NCBI RefSeq assembly: GCF_900130035.1
Contig: NZ_FQXQ01000002.1
Coordinates: 62,001-126,000 of the forward strand
Direction of reading: 5' to 3'
Length of the DNA stretch: 64,000 nt
DNA from: Wenyingzhuangia marina
GTDB taxonomy: Bacteria > Bacteroidota > Bacteroidia > Flavobacteriales > Flavobacteriaceae
The notes beneath the pieces are model-generated. The model was not told where the DNA came from. It was given only the letters and a program-made list of their open reading frames with translations, and ran no database searches. Shown here piece after piece: positions 1 to 9,348 of the stretch. Numbering within the stretch: position 1 is the first letter of the stretch; each line of letters begins with the position of its first letter. The translations under genes and the position numbers were made by a program.

Positions 1-2494
1 AGTACCCCGCATTGTTACTATCTACAGTACCATCTACGCCACAGAAACCTGTTTCATTTTCTTGAATGGTAATGGTTTCTACTGTTTGATTTACAGTAAT
101 ATTAAAGTCTTGTGTAGAAACACAACCATTACTATTGGTATAAGTAGCTGTAGCTATACAGTTTCCTGTTGGAGTTACCGTGTATTCCCTTGATGAACCT
201 GAACTACCACATCCTGTCCATGCCCATGATCCTCCAGTTGTTGGGTGTGGACCAAATTTTACTGATGAACCTTGATTAATTGTGACATCATTAGCTGCTT
301 GCCATGAACCACCATTTACCTGTAAATAAGGAGTAATTGTAGTAGGTGTGCAACTTAATGGAGTCGCTTCAATTGCTGCAGAATTATAAGTGTTACCATC
401 AGTGGCAGTAACTTTTACCCAATAATAATAAGTAGTTCCATTGGTTACTGTATTATCTGAATAAGTCGTACCATTCGTTACGTATGATAATCTTCCTCTA
501 CCAGCTGGATTAGGATCGGTATCTCTTAGTACTTCCTGAATTCCTGATATTCCTTGTAGTGACCATGATAGATTAACGACACCATTATCAGCCGAGGCTT
601 GTAAAGTAATTCCATTTGGTACAGGCTCCACCAACTGAATATTAGGATTTGGTGGGGTAGACATTCCTCCACCAAAATAAAATCCAAGATTTGGAGGTTG
701 GTTATAAGTATTATTCTGCCACGCAATAGCTGATCTGTAATTTGGATCGTGCATTAATGTGTACATTCTTTGAGTAGTACTGTAAGGGCTCACAAAGACA
801 ACCATACCTGTGTTATCTGTACGTCGATATATGACTTCTTCTCTCCAATCTCCCAAAATATCAGCCATTAAACAAGGGTTGGATTTACTTCCATTGTTAT
901 CAGAAATGGGTTCAATATTGTATAATGTCGCCATTCTATCGGTTCCAGATCCATTCCATTTACCAATGACCGTTTTGTCGAGTATTTCACGTTGGACATC
1001 GCCATCCCACCAAATACCAAAATTATAAGAAGCTCCACCACCTGTTGCAGTTGGTATATTAGTAGATATTTGTTGTCCTGTACAGCTACGAAGACCAGAA
1101 CCATCACTACCCCAAACTTCCATACCGTAGTAATTTGGATCTATATCTGCAGCCATACATCTTCCAATATCACCACTGGAATAACTAGCCCATTGTACAG
1201 TACCATTAGTGGCATTTCTTATGGCTAATCCCGGAATTGTTGAACCATTAGCATACTCTTGGGCACCAAAAAACTCCAAACCAGAAATATTAGGATTGAT
1301 ATCTGCTAAATGAGCAGCATCTCCGTGACCAAAACCAGTAGAATACATCCCAACACCATACTCATTAACTGCCATACCACCATAAGTAATCTCATCTCTA
1401 CCATCACCATCAAGATCCCCAGCAGCAAGGTTGTGGTTTCCTTGTCCAGTATAAGCAGTAGTTTGACCATTGGGATTGCTATCCCAGGCCCATTCTTTAG
1501 TTAAAGTTCCGTTTCTAAAGTTCCATGCTTCCAGTTTTATTCGTTCATAAATCCCTCTACTGATCACAAAACTAGGGTTTACACCATCAGTATAGGCAAC
1601 AGCCCACATACATTTAGTAGACCTATGACCAAGTTGAGAAAGATTCATACCTGGCAATCCCCATTGTTGTATTGGGGCAAGATCGATATATGAATCCCAT
1701 GCAATTTCTGCACCTGTTTGACCATCAAATATTGATATATAATCGGGTCCGTCGACTCTGAAAAGAAAAGGACCATTAGCTGCAGCTGTAGAACGATAGT
1801 TGATTTGTCCATCACCATCTCTGTCTCCAATATTATTTCCTAAACCGTCAATCATACCATCAGATGTTCTAGTGGCAATTTCGGCTTTTCCATCGTTATC
1901 AAAATCATACACCAAAAAATTCACCTCTTGATTGTGGATCAAATTAGGTCCCATATTAATAGACCACATAAAGGTACCATCAAGTTCATATGCTTCTAAA
2001 AAGTGATAATTGATTGAGTTTGCACTTTCATCATTTGCAAGTCTTTTAATAACAATTTCGTATTCCCCATCACCATCTAAATCTCCAACAGAGGCATCAT
2101 TTACTGTGTGGGTAGTGTAACTACCGTTAATAGATCTGACCGGAATGGTGAAAGATTCCCATCCTCTAATAGTGGTGGCAGGAGATAATGCTTGCTCTGT
2201 TCCTCCAATAACGGCAGCTACACTGTATGAATAATCGGTAGTAGTTGTATCAACATAATTTGATACACTAAGATTGGAAGCAATTAGTGTTGACTCACGA
2301 TATAAGTTGTAAGTAGCATTCTGGGCGTATTCGTCACCGAGAATTCTCCAACTTATTAGTACTGAATTAGTACCGGTTCGCATGGCGATTAATCCACTGT
2401 CAAGTTTTTCCATATAACGCTGGGCTTGAACATTCATTGAATTCATGCATAGCATCATACTCATAGCAAATAGTAATAGAAAAGGTTTTTTCAT
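1..2494 (-). CDS. Rhamnogalacturonan lyase-like protein (PL11 type), C-terminus outside window
   Basis: Secreted polysaccharide lyase-like protein; 831 residues are visible and the open frame leaves the window at base 1, so the C-terminus is missing. ATG at 2492-2494 starts a signal peptide ending around NVQAQ. Then come an N-terminal beta domain, a beta-propeller with calcium-type loops (DLDGDGEYEI, DFDNDGKAEI, DRDGDGQINY, DLDGDGRDEI), the family-typical end LGFYFGGGM, a fibronectin-like domain (about 650-720), an Ig/PKD-like domain absent from the neighbour, and the start of a CBM35-like module (ENETGFCGVDGT). It is a tandem paralogue of the gene at 2672-5497, but loops conserved there (KWSPSNSKDN, NIRSGAHYTQF) are replaced (KRLANDESAN, NLIHNQEVNF), so substrate or activity may differ. 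PL11 enzymes cleave the rhamnogalacturonan-I backbone; activity of this copy is inference. A T9SS tail is expected outside the window. Confidence 0.85.
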   Translation of the reverse strand, partial: MKKPFLLLFAMSMMLCMNSMNVQAQRYMEKLDSGLIAMRTGTNSVLISWRILGDEYAQNATYNLYRESTLIASNLSVSNYVDTTTTDYSYSVAAVIGGTEQALSPATTIRGWESFTIPVRSINGSYTTHTVNDASVGDLDGDGEYEIVIKRLANDESANSINYHFLEAYELDGTFMWSINMGPNLIHNQEVNFLVYDFDNDGKAEIATRTSDGMIDGLGNNIGDRDGDGQINYRSTAAANGPFLFRVDGPDYISIFDGQTGAEIAWDSYIDLAPIQQWGLPGMNLSQLGHRSTKCMWAVAYTDGVNPSFVISRGIYERIKLEAWNFRNGTLTKEWAWDSNPNGQTTAYTGQGNHNLAAGDLDGDGRDEITYGGMAVNEYGVGMYSTGFGHGDAAHLADINPNISGLEFFGAQEYANGSTIPGLAIRNATNGTVQWASYSSGDIGRCMAADIDPNYYGMEVWGSDGSGLRSCTGQQISTNIPTATGGGASYNFGIWWDGDVQREILDKTVIGKWNGSGTDRMATLYNIEPISDNNGSKSNPCLMADILGDWREEVIYRRTDNTGMVVFVSPYSTTQRMYTLMHDPNYRSAIAWQNNTYNQPPNLGFYFGGGMSTPPNPNIQLVEPVPNGITLQASADNGVVNLSWSLQGISGIQEVLRDTDPNPAGRGRLSYVTNGTTYSDNTVTNGTTYYYWVKVTATDGNTYNSAAIEATPLSCTPTTITPYLQVNGGSWQAANDVTINQGSSVKFGPHPTTGGSWAWTGCGSSGSSREYTVTPTGNCIATATYTNSNGCVSTQDFNITVNQTVETITIQENETGFCGVDGTVDSNNAGY

Positions 2495-2611
2495 AACAAA
2501 ATTTGTTTTAAAAATGATTAATATTTAGTTAGCTTAAACACACATTTTATTTACTGATAACCTCATAATTTAAAATTACAAAGCATTATAAACAAGAAGT
2601 GTATGGGGCTT

Positions 2612-2643
2612 ACTCCCCTTTAGAAATAGTACCAAAGGGGAGT
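2612..2643 (-). terminator. Hairpin downstream of the complete PL11 gene
   Basis: A perfect 10-bp inverted repeat (ACTCCCCTTT / AAAGGGGAGT) with a 12-base loop begins 28 bases past the stop at 2672. There is no clear T-run on the minus strand, so it may act as a terminator or as a 3' end stabiliser between the two lyase genes. Confidence 0.55.
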
Positions 2644-2671
2644 TGTATATATTTAAAATTTTAATTCAATT

Positions 2672-5497
2672 TTATCTCACAAATAGTTTTACCTGAACAT
2701 TTCCAACTTCCTTCTTAACTCTAATAATGTAAATCCCAGAGGGTAAGATATGATTTAGCTCTAATTCTGCTTGACCATATAGTATTTTCTGATAAATTAC
2801 TTGTCCCTGCATATTCACAATACTTATATGTTTTGCGTTTTTAGGAAGGGTGATTTTAAAAGTTTCTCCTGATCGTATTGGGTTTGGAGTGATGAATAGT
2901 TTTGAAGTTTCAACAAAACTACGAGTACTTAGCATTTCCCCATCACAACCAGTCACAGATGGAGTTCCACCTTCCACTTCTAATAAATCAATATTTCCTA
3001 AACCATCATTGTTGGTAGCGACCAATTGAATTTTATTAAATCCTTCTTTTAAGTTTACAGAAACAGTTGAATTGCTGTTTAGCTCCCATGTACTCCAATT
3101 ACCAGTCGTTGGAAAAGAAGCAGTAGTTACATTGGTTCCATTAATGATGATATTTCCATTTCTATCAGAAGTTCCCCCATTTGCATAGATCCATCTTAAA
3201 GTGTAGGTTCCGGTTGAAGGAACAGAAACAGCCCATTGGATACTGTTTCCCGCAGCATTAAAAGTATTAGCGAAACCTGTTCCAGTATATCCTGTATTGT
3301 TTGTATCTATAGTTCCATCTACTCCACAGAAACCTGCTTCGTTTTCTTGAATAACAATACTTGAATTAGGGAAGATGGTAGTGTTTGTTATGTTAGAATT
3401 AGATATTTCTCCATCAATATCTGTAATTTTTATCCAATAGTAGTAAGTAATTCCTGTACTAACAGTATTATCTTTATAAGTGGTTGTTCCTGGAGTGATA
3501 TTCGCAAGGCTAATACTTCCTTCGGTCTCCGAGCTAGTGTTTCTCATCAGCTCTTGTTGTTGTATTTCTATTCCTGCTACATTCCAATCAATATCAATCG
3601 CATTTCTGTTGGCAAATGCTTGTGCTGATAATGACTTTTCTCCATTCATTTTAATATTTGGGTTGGGAGGAGTATCCATCCCTCCTCCAAAATAAAATCC
3701 TAAATGTGGAGGCTGGTTATAGGCTACGTTTTGCCATGCAATACTTAATCTGTACACAGGATCGTGCATTAAAGTATACATTCTCTGAGTAGTAACTTTG
3801 TTGGTGGTAAAAATTATTAGTTTTGAACTATCTACATTACGCATTAAAATTTCTTCTCTCCAATCTCCTATAATATCAGCAGTCAGAGTAGGAGTGCTTT
3901 TGGTACCATTGTTAGAACTTGCTCCTTCGATATTATATAAAGTTACTAATCGATCACTACCATGAGTTGAAGAATTCCATTTGTTTATGACAGTTCTATC
4001 TAAGATTTCCCTTTGAACATCTCCATCCCACCAAAGACCGAAATTAAAACTAACACCACCTCCTGTACTTGCTGGAAGTGTTGTGGAGATAACAGTCCCG
4101 TTTTTATCATGTAGGCCACTACCATCAGAAGACCAAACTTCAAGTCCTCTATGATTATTGTCTATATCCATGGCTACACCACGTCCAATATCTCCTGAAG
4201 CCGGTACTTCCCATAATATTGCACCTGTCCCTGCATTTCTGATAGACATACCCGGTCTTGTAGATCCGTTAGCAGTTTCGTGTGGCATATAATACTCTAA
4301 GCCTGGTGAATCGGGATCAATATCCGTTAAATGTCCTGCGTCTCCATGTCCGTAACCTGTAGAATAAAGTCCTATACCATCATCATCAATGGCACAGGCT
4401 CCATACATAATTTCATCTTTACCGTCTCCGTCAACATCTCCAACAGCCAAATTATGATTTCCTTGACCTTTGTATGGGTTTGAACCGTTACCAGTATCAA
4501 AGTTCCAACGTTGGATTAACTCTCCATTTCTATAATCATAAGCAACAATGGCAGTTCTAGTGTAATAACCTCTACACATTACCAAACTAGGTTCAATACC
4601 ATCTAAATAAGCAATACAAGCTAAAAATCTATCTACCCTATTTCCATAACTATCTCCCCAATCGGAAACTTTTCCTCTGGCAGGAGTGTAATCTACAGTG
4701 GCCATTTCTACTCCTGTTTCTCCATTAAAAACGGTCAGAAATTCAGGACCTGAAAGAACATATCCTCCAGAGTTTCTATAATCAGCAGAAGAACTTCCTA
4801 TGATATTGTTTTTTCCATCTTTGGTTCCATCAGCTGTTTTACATGAAATTTCAGCTTTACCATCTCCATCAAGATCGTATACCATGAATTGTGTATAATG
4901 TGCACCAGATCTTATATTAATTCCTAGATCAATTCTCCAAAGACTAGCTCCATCAAATTCCAATCCTTCTAAAATGGTGTTTCCTGTATAACCAGAATGT
5001 GCATTGTCTTTTGAATTTGATGGAGACCATTTTAAGACAATCTCATAGTCCCCATCTCCGTCTAAGTCTCCAACACTCGCATCATTGGCAGAGTAGGTGT
5101 AAGCAACTCCATCTGGAGTAGTCCCTCCTTTTGGTGGACTTAAAGGAATAGTATTGTAAAAGCTTCCCCAAACAGTTGTTGAGGCAGATTGATTTCCTTC
5201 AGTTCCATTGATAACAGCACTTATGGCATATGTACTGTTTGTTGGAGTGTTATCAATATAATTGGAGACAGTTAAGTTAGAAGCGATGAGAGTTCCTGAT
5301 TTGTATAAGTTATAAGTAGCACCATCAGTATATTCAGGTCCTAAAATTCTCCAGGATACCAAGACTTCGTTGGTGTTGACTCTTACTGCATGTGCTCCTC
5401 GATTTAGTTTTTCCATATTTCTTTGAGCCTGCACATTTAATGGACTAAGTGATATAAGTATATTAATACTTAAGAGTAATAAGTAGTTTTTTTTCAT
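2672..5497 (-). CDS. Secreted rhamnogalacturonan lyase (PL11) with CBM35-like module and T9SS sorting domain
   Basis: A 941-residue multidomain enzyme predicted to cleave the rhamnogalacturonan-I backbone outside the cell or at its surface. Order: signal peptide 1-25; N-terminal beta domain 26-110; PL11 beta-propeller about 111-605 with calcium loops (DLDGDGDYEI 144-153, DLDGDGKAEI 208-217, DVDGDGKDEI 354-363) and the canonical stretches KWSPSNSKDN and NIRSGAHYTQF; fibronectin-like linker about 630-705; CBM35-like carbohydrate-binding module about 716-843; type A T9SS sorting domain about 865-941 (TPNPIRSGE, then PSGIYIIRV). It matches classical PL11 lyases better than its neighbour at 1-2494 does, and 177 bases separate the two. 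The gene probably has its own promoter in 5498-5743. Exo or endo mode cannot be told from the sequence. Confidence 0.93.
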   Translation of the reverse strand: MKKNYLLLLSINILISLSPLNVQAQRNMEKLNRGAHAVRVNTNEVLVSWRILGPEYTDGATYNLYKSGTLIASNLTVSNYIDNTPTNSTYAISAVINGTEGNQSASTTVWGSFYNTIPLSPPKGGTTPDGVAYTYSANDASVGDLDGDGDYEIVLKWSPSNSKDNAHSGYTGNTILEGLEFDGASLWRIDLGINIRSGAHYTQFMVYDLDGDGKAEISCKTADGTKDGKNNIIGSSSADYRNSGGYVLSGPEFLTVFNGETGVEMATVDYTPARGKVSDWGDSYGNRVDRFLACIAYLDGIEPSLVMCRGYYTRTAIVAYDYRNGELIQRWNFDTGNGSNPYKGQGNHNLAVGDVDGDGKDEIMYGACAIDDDGIGLYSTGYGHGDAGHLTDIDPDSPGLEYYMPHETANGSTRPGMSIRNAGTGAILWEVPASGDIGRGVAMDIDNNHRGLEVWSSDGSGLHDKNGTVISTTLPASTGGGVSFNFGLWWDGDVQREILDRTVINKWNSSTHGSDRLVTLYNIEGASSNNGTKSTPTLTADIIGDWREEILMRNVDSSKLIIFTTNKVTTQRMYTLMHDPVYRLSIAWQNVAYNQPPHLGFYFGGGMDTPPNPNIKMNGEKSLSAQAFANRNAIDIDWNVAGIEIQQQELMRNTSSETEGSISLANITPGTTTYKDNTVSTGITYYYWIKITDIDGEISNSNITNTTIFPNSSIVIQENEAGFCGVDGTIDTNNTGYTGTGFANTFNAAGNSIQWAVSVPSTGTYTLRWIYANGGTSDRNGNIIINGTNVTTASFPTTGNWSTWELNSNSTVSVNLKEGFNKIQLVATNNDGLGNIDLLEVEGGTPSVTGCDGEMLSTRSFVETSKLFITPNPIRSGETFKITLPKNAKHISIVNMQGQVIYQKILYGQAELELNHILPSGIYIIRVKKEVGNVQVKLFVR

Positions 5498-5743
5498 TTA
5501 TTGAGTTTGTTCTTTGTTTGTATATTTCTAGTTACACAAATATTGTTATTGTTAATTGATTAACTATCCTGTGCTATCTTTGAATTAAATTTATTTTTAT
5601 TTGTGTTTCTCTATAAATATGATAATTGCTAGGTCTAAGGTTTTTTTAAAACAAAAGTTGATATTCCTCTTTATTTTAAACTTACCTTTAAGTGATACAA
5701 AATGTATTCATAAGGGTATGATAACTTAATCCATAATTTTACT

Positions 5744-6460
5744 ATGAATGTTGAAACAGAAGAATTAGATGATTATTTAGACAATCACTATATCCATAGA
5801 AGTAATTGGTTAAGGGCAGCTGTATTGGGAGCCAATGATGGAATTTTATCAACGGCCAGCCTTGCTATTGGGGTGGCAACCGCAACGGAACTTAGAGAGC
5901 CTATTATTTTAGCCACTTTAGCAGGATTGGTTGCTGGAGCCTTGTCTATGGCTGCAGGAGAATATGTTTCTGTAAGTTCTCAAACAGATGTAGAGAAGGC
6001 TGATATTGAAAGAGAAAAAATAGAATTAAGGGAAACCCCTGAATTGGAGTTGCAACGTTTGGCAAATATTTATGAAAATAGGGGACTAAAAAAAGAAACC
6101 GCTTTGTTGGTTGCTAAAGAATTGACAGCAAAAGATGCCTTGGCAGCGCATGTTAGAGATGAATTGGGAATTAATGAAATCAGTCAAGCCAATCCTATTC
6201 AGGCAGCCATTGCCTCTGGAGCGGCCTTTACCGTAGGAGGCTTGTTGCCTTTTTTGGTGACTCTTTTTCTTCCTTTAAAAAGCATGGAATATTCTTTATA
6301 TGGTTTTGCTTTGTTTTTTCTAATCATTCTAGGAGCGTTGGCTGCGAAAACAGGAGGTTCTAGTATTGCAAAAGCAGTAATCAGAATTACTTTCTGGGGA
6401 ACCATTGCAATGGGATTAACTGCTTTGGTAGGGTACTTTTTTAATGTGAATATTGTTTAA
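5744..6460 (+). CDS. VIT1/CCC1-family iron/manganese transporter
   Basis: A 238-residue inner-membrane protein of the VIT/CCC1 family, which exports Fe2+ or Mn2+ from the cytoplasm by proton exchange. Five hydrophobic segments are visible (about 24-46, 54-78, 153-176, 180-201, 210-234). The family signature AGALSMAAGEYVSVSSQ (65-81) closes TM2, and the charged helical insert 82-145, rich in Glu, corresponds to the cytoplasmic metal-binding domain of plant VIT1. TM1 carries the usual NDGILST motif (31-37). The length is normal for bacterial members. It lies alone between the lyase genes and the thioredoxin/permease pair; the palindrome found at the two iron operons was not seen upstream. Confidence 0.9.
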   Translation: MNVETEELDDYLDNHYIHRSNWLRAAVLGANDGILSTASLAIGVATATELREPIILATLAGLVAGALSMAAGEYVSVSSQTDVEKADIEREKIELRETPELELQRLANIYENRGLKKETALLVAKELTAKDALAAHVRDELGINEISQANPIQAAIASGAAFTVGGLLPFLVTLFLPLKSMEYSLYGFALFFLIILGALAAKTGGSSIAKAVIRITFWGTIAMGLTALVGYFFNVNIV

Positions 6461-6557
6461 ATAAAAGAATCAATAAAACTTTTTAAAATCTAACCAAGTG
6501 TGATATAAGTCACATATAAAACCAAATAGGCGTTGTACTTTTAGGTAAAAAAACAAG

Positions 6558-6797
6558 ATGCCTAAAACAATTAAAATACTTGGAACAGGATGTTCAAAAT
6601 GTCAATCTATGATGAAAGTGGTGACGGATGTTGTGACTCAATATCACGTAGATGCCACCATAGAGAAAGTAGAGGATATGATGAAAATTATGGAATTTAA
6701 TGTATTGGTCACTCCGGCTTTGGTGATTGATGACATCATTACCATTAAAGGGAGAGTCCCTTCAAAAGAAGAAGTATTGGCTCTTTTAAACACATAG
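6558..6797 (+). CDS. Mini-thioredoxin (redox-active disulfide protein)
   Basis: A 79-residue cytoplasmic thioredoxin-fold protein of the small type related to archaeal MTH895. The redox motif CSKC (C12, C15) follows a short first strand (IKILGTG), and the cis-proline typical of the fold is in VTPALVID (P53). It is only 16 bases upstream of the ArsP-type permease at 6814 and probably co-transcribed with it. Such pairs are common, and the small thioredoxin may keep the permease's cysteines reduced or pass a thiol-bound metal or metalloid to it; that partnership is inference from position. Confidence 0.85.
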   Translation: MPKTIKILGTGCSKCQSMMKVVTDVVTQYHVDATIEKVEDMMKIMEFNVLVTPALVIDDIITIKGRVPSKEEVLALLNT

Positions 6798-6813
6798 TAC
6801 AAATCCCGTTAAA

Positions 6814-7791
6814 ATGTTTGATTGGTTACAACATATTACAAATTGGTTGGTTTATGATGTAATGTCCTTATCTAAAGGTGAGCATTTGTCAGAAGCGTTG
6901 AACTTTTTTATTTATGATGCTATTAAAATTTTAATTCTTCTTTTTGTGGTGATTTTTTTCATGGGAATCGTCAATAGTTACTTTCCTATTGACAAGGTTA
7001 AAAATTACCTTTCTAGAAATAAATTATATGGATTAGAATATTTGATGGCTAGTCTTTTTGGTATTGTCATCCCTTTTTGTTCTTGTTCCTCAGTTCCTTT
7101 GTTTATTGGTTTTGTAAGAGGTGGAATTCCCTTAGGCGTTACTTTAGCCTTTTTAATTACTTCTCCATTGGTGAATGAAGTAGCTATTGGATTGTTTATA
7201 GGATTATTTGGTCTTAAAACCACCGTTATTTATGTGGTCAGTGGTGTGTTGCTAGGAACTATTTCTGGAATCATTCTCCAACAATTAAAACTCGAATCTT
7301 ATTTAACTCCTTGGGTTCAAAAAGTTTTGGCCAATGCGCAAAAAGAACAAGATACTTTTATTGCCGAAAAACAAACCATTAGTAAACGATTACCAGCCAT
7401 ATGGAAAGAAGTAAAAAGCATTATCAAAGGAATTATTCCCTATTTGTTAGTGGGAATTGCTGTTGGTGGGTTGATGCACGGTTATATTCCCGAAGGTTTT
7501 TTTGAAAACTATATGGGTAAAGACAATCTTTTCGCTGTTCCTATGGCGACTATTTTAGCCGTCCCCATGTATACCAATGCATCCGGAATTCTGCCAGTTG
7601 TTCAGGTCTTAATTGATAAAGGAATTCCTTTAGGAACAGCCATTGCTTTTATGATGGGTGTGGTAGGACTGTCTTTACCAGAAGCCATGTTGTTAAAAAA
7701 AGTAATGACTTTTAGATTGATTGCAATCTTTTTTGGAGTCGTTACTATTTGTATTATGATTTCTGGGTATATGTTTAATTTGATTTTATAA
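6814..7791 (+). CDS. ArsP/DUF318-type permease
   Basis: A 325-residue inner-membrane permease of the ArsP_1 (DUF318) family. About eight to ten hydrophobic segments form two similar halves separated by a charged cytoplasmic loop near 165-200. The first half carries the hallmark IPFCSCSSVPLF (C89, C91), and the second has the equivalent loop AVPMYTNASGILP with no cysteine. Relatives export trivalent organoarsenicals or heavy metals, or have no known substrate. No ArsR-type repressor or other arsenic gene is present here, so an arsenic role is not supported by context. It ends 6 bases from the convergent OsmC gene, with no obvious hairpin between them. Confidence 0.85.
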   Translation: MFDWLQHITNWLVYDVMSLSKGEHLSEALNFFIYDAIKILILLFVVIFFMGIVNSYFPIDKVKNYLSRNKLYGLEYLMASLFGIVIPFCSCSSVPLFIGFVRGGIPLGVTLAFLITSPLVNEVAIGLFIGLFGLKTTVIYVVSGVLLGTISGIILQQLKLESYLTPWVQKVLANAQKEQDTFIAEKQTISKRLPAIWKEVKSIIKGIIPYLLVGIAVGGLMHGYIPEGFFENYMGKDNLFAVPMATILAVPMYTNASGILPVVQVLIDKGIPLGTAIAFMMGVVGLSLPEAMLLKKVMTFRLIAIFFGVVTICIMISGYMFNLIL

Positions 7792-7797
7792 AAAAAA

Positions 7798-8193
7798 TCA
7801 TTCTTTTAAACTCGATACGACTTTAATGTCTCCTTTTAACATTTTTTCAACTGGACATTTTTCTCCAATTTCTACCAAACGTTTTTTTTGAGCTGCATCT
7901 AAATTTCCAATCACTTCAATTTCTTTCTCAAAAGTGATGGTTTCAGACGACGTATTTATTTTGTGTTTAACATTTATATTAATGTGCTGTACATCCCAAC
8001 CTTTTCTTTCTGCATACATACGAATGGTAATGGCAGAACAGGCAGCTAATGATGAATTTAACAATTCTGTAGGGGTAAACCCTAAATCTTGACCACCTAC
8101 CTTTTCTGGTTCATCGGCAATAATAAGATGGTTATTTGTTTTGATTTCAGTTTTATATAATTGTGTCCCTATAGAGGCAGATACGGTGTTCAT
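7798..8193 (-). CDS. OsmC-family peroxiredoxin-like protein
   Basis: A 131-residue OsmC/Ohr-superfamily protein, a cytoplasmic thiol peroxidase fold acting on organic or fatty hydroperoxides. The two expected redox cysteines are present: C52 in LAACSAITIRMY on the central helix and C113 in EKCPVEKML. The short N-terminus (VGGQDLGFTPTELL) resembles the YhfA/OsmC-like branch more than true Ohr. It is 23 bases downstream of the pirin gene on the same strand, almost certainly in one transcript, a pairing that fits an oxidative or electrophile response. Confidence 0.9.
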   Translation of the reverse strand: MNTVSASIGTQLYKTEIKTNNHLIIADEPEKVGGQDLGFTPTELLNSSLAACSAITIRMYAERKGWDVQHININVKHKINTSSETITFEKEIEVIGNLDAAQKKRLVEIGEKCPVEKMLKGDIKVVSSLKE

Positions 8194-8216
8194 TTAATAT
8201 TGTTTTTAGTGTTTTA

Positions 8217-9098
8217 TTAAAAGTGTCTTGGTTTTGGCAAGGGAATTTTAACGGTTTCATTCGGTACGGTAGGAAATTGATTGTTTTCCCAATCTTGTTT
8301 GGCTTTTTCAATGATGTTCTTGTCTGAAGCAACAAAGTTCCATTCAATAAAACGTTCTTCTTTAAATGGTTCTCCACCAAAAATATAAACGGTTGAATTG
8401 GCTGCTATTTCAAAAGTACAAAGGGTTGCTTCTTTGGCGACCAATAATTGTTTTGATCCGTAAGTGTAACCATCACTTGTAATGCTCCCTTCTAAAATAT
8501 AAAGAGCACTTTCTCCAAACAAATGTTCTCCTATGGAAATAGATTGGGTTTCTTTCGCTTTTATTTCAATAAAATACAAGGAACTATATACAGGAACCGG
8601 AGAGGTTTTGCCAAACGCTTTCCCAGCAATTAATTTAAATTGTATGCCATGGTCTTCCCAACTAGGAATTTCTTCCGCAGCAATATGAGTAAAAGAGGGT
8701 TCGCACAGTTCATCTTCTATAGGCAAAGCTACCCAAATTTGTAAACCATGTAATTTTTTAGAAGTATGTCTTAAGCGTTCTGGTGTTCTTTCGGTATGTA
8801 CTGCTCCTTTACCCGAGGTCATCCAGTTCACAGCCCCAGGTGTTATTTCTACCTCTGATCCCATACTATCTCTATGTACAATAGCTCTCTCAAATAAAAA
8901 AGTCAAAGTAGACAAGCCGATATGTGGATGCATGGCCACATCCATATTTTCCTCTTCATTTAAAGAAACAGGCCCCATATGATCTATAAAAATAAAAGGC
9001 CCCACCATTCTTTTTTGTCTAAAAGGGAGCAAACGTCCCACCATAAAATTTCCTATGTTGGCGGCACGTTCTTCAATAATTAATTTTGTATTTGACAT
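8217..9098 (-). CDS. Pirin-family protein (first copy)
   Basis: A 293-residue bicupin of the pirin family. The N-terminal cupin carries all four metal-site residues in the spacing of human pirin: H57 and H59 (MHPHIG), H101 and E103 (VHTER). The C-terminal half (about 175-285) is the pirin C domain. Family members are metal-dependent, some with quercetinase activity and some acting as regulators; the role here is unknown. ATG at 9096-9098. It heads a two-gene unit with the OsmC gene and faces the AraC regulator at 9349 across a 250-base region, so that regulator may control it. A second, divergent pirin lies at 57210-58232. Confidence 0.9.
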   Translation of the reverse strand: MSNTKLIIEERAANIGNFMVGRLLPFRQKRMVGPFIFIDHMGPVSLNEEENMDVAMHPHIGLSTLTFLFERAIVHRDSMGSEVEITPGAVNWMTSGKGAVHTERTPERLRHTSKKLHGLQIWVALPIEDELCEPSFTHIAAEEIPSWEDHGIQFKLIAGKAFGKTSPVPVYSSLYFIEIKAKETQSISIGEHLFGESALYILEGSITSDGYTYGSKQLLVAKEATLCTFEIAANSTVYIFGGEPFKEERFIEWNFVASDKNIIEKAKQDWENNQFPTVPNETVKIPLPKPRHF

Positions 9099-9348
9099 GT
9101 TTCTTTATTTTAAATCATCTATAATTTTGTAAATACAAGGTATAAAATCAACTTAGGATTTGTTTCATGATTACTGAATTATTAACAAAAATATGACTTC
9201 TCTTTTTGTGACGGAGGATTAACACATTAGAATAAAAGAAGAGATTAAACCTTTAATCCATTAGGAATTTTTTAAATTTACAAGACCTCATTGCTATAAA
9301 AAGTGACTTCCCTAAAAGAGCAAAATAGACAGACCTAATAAGCTATTG

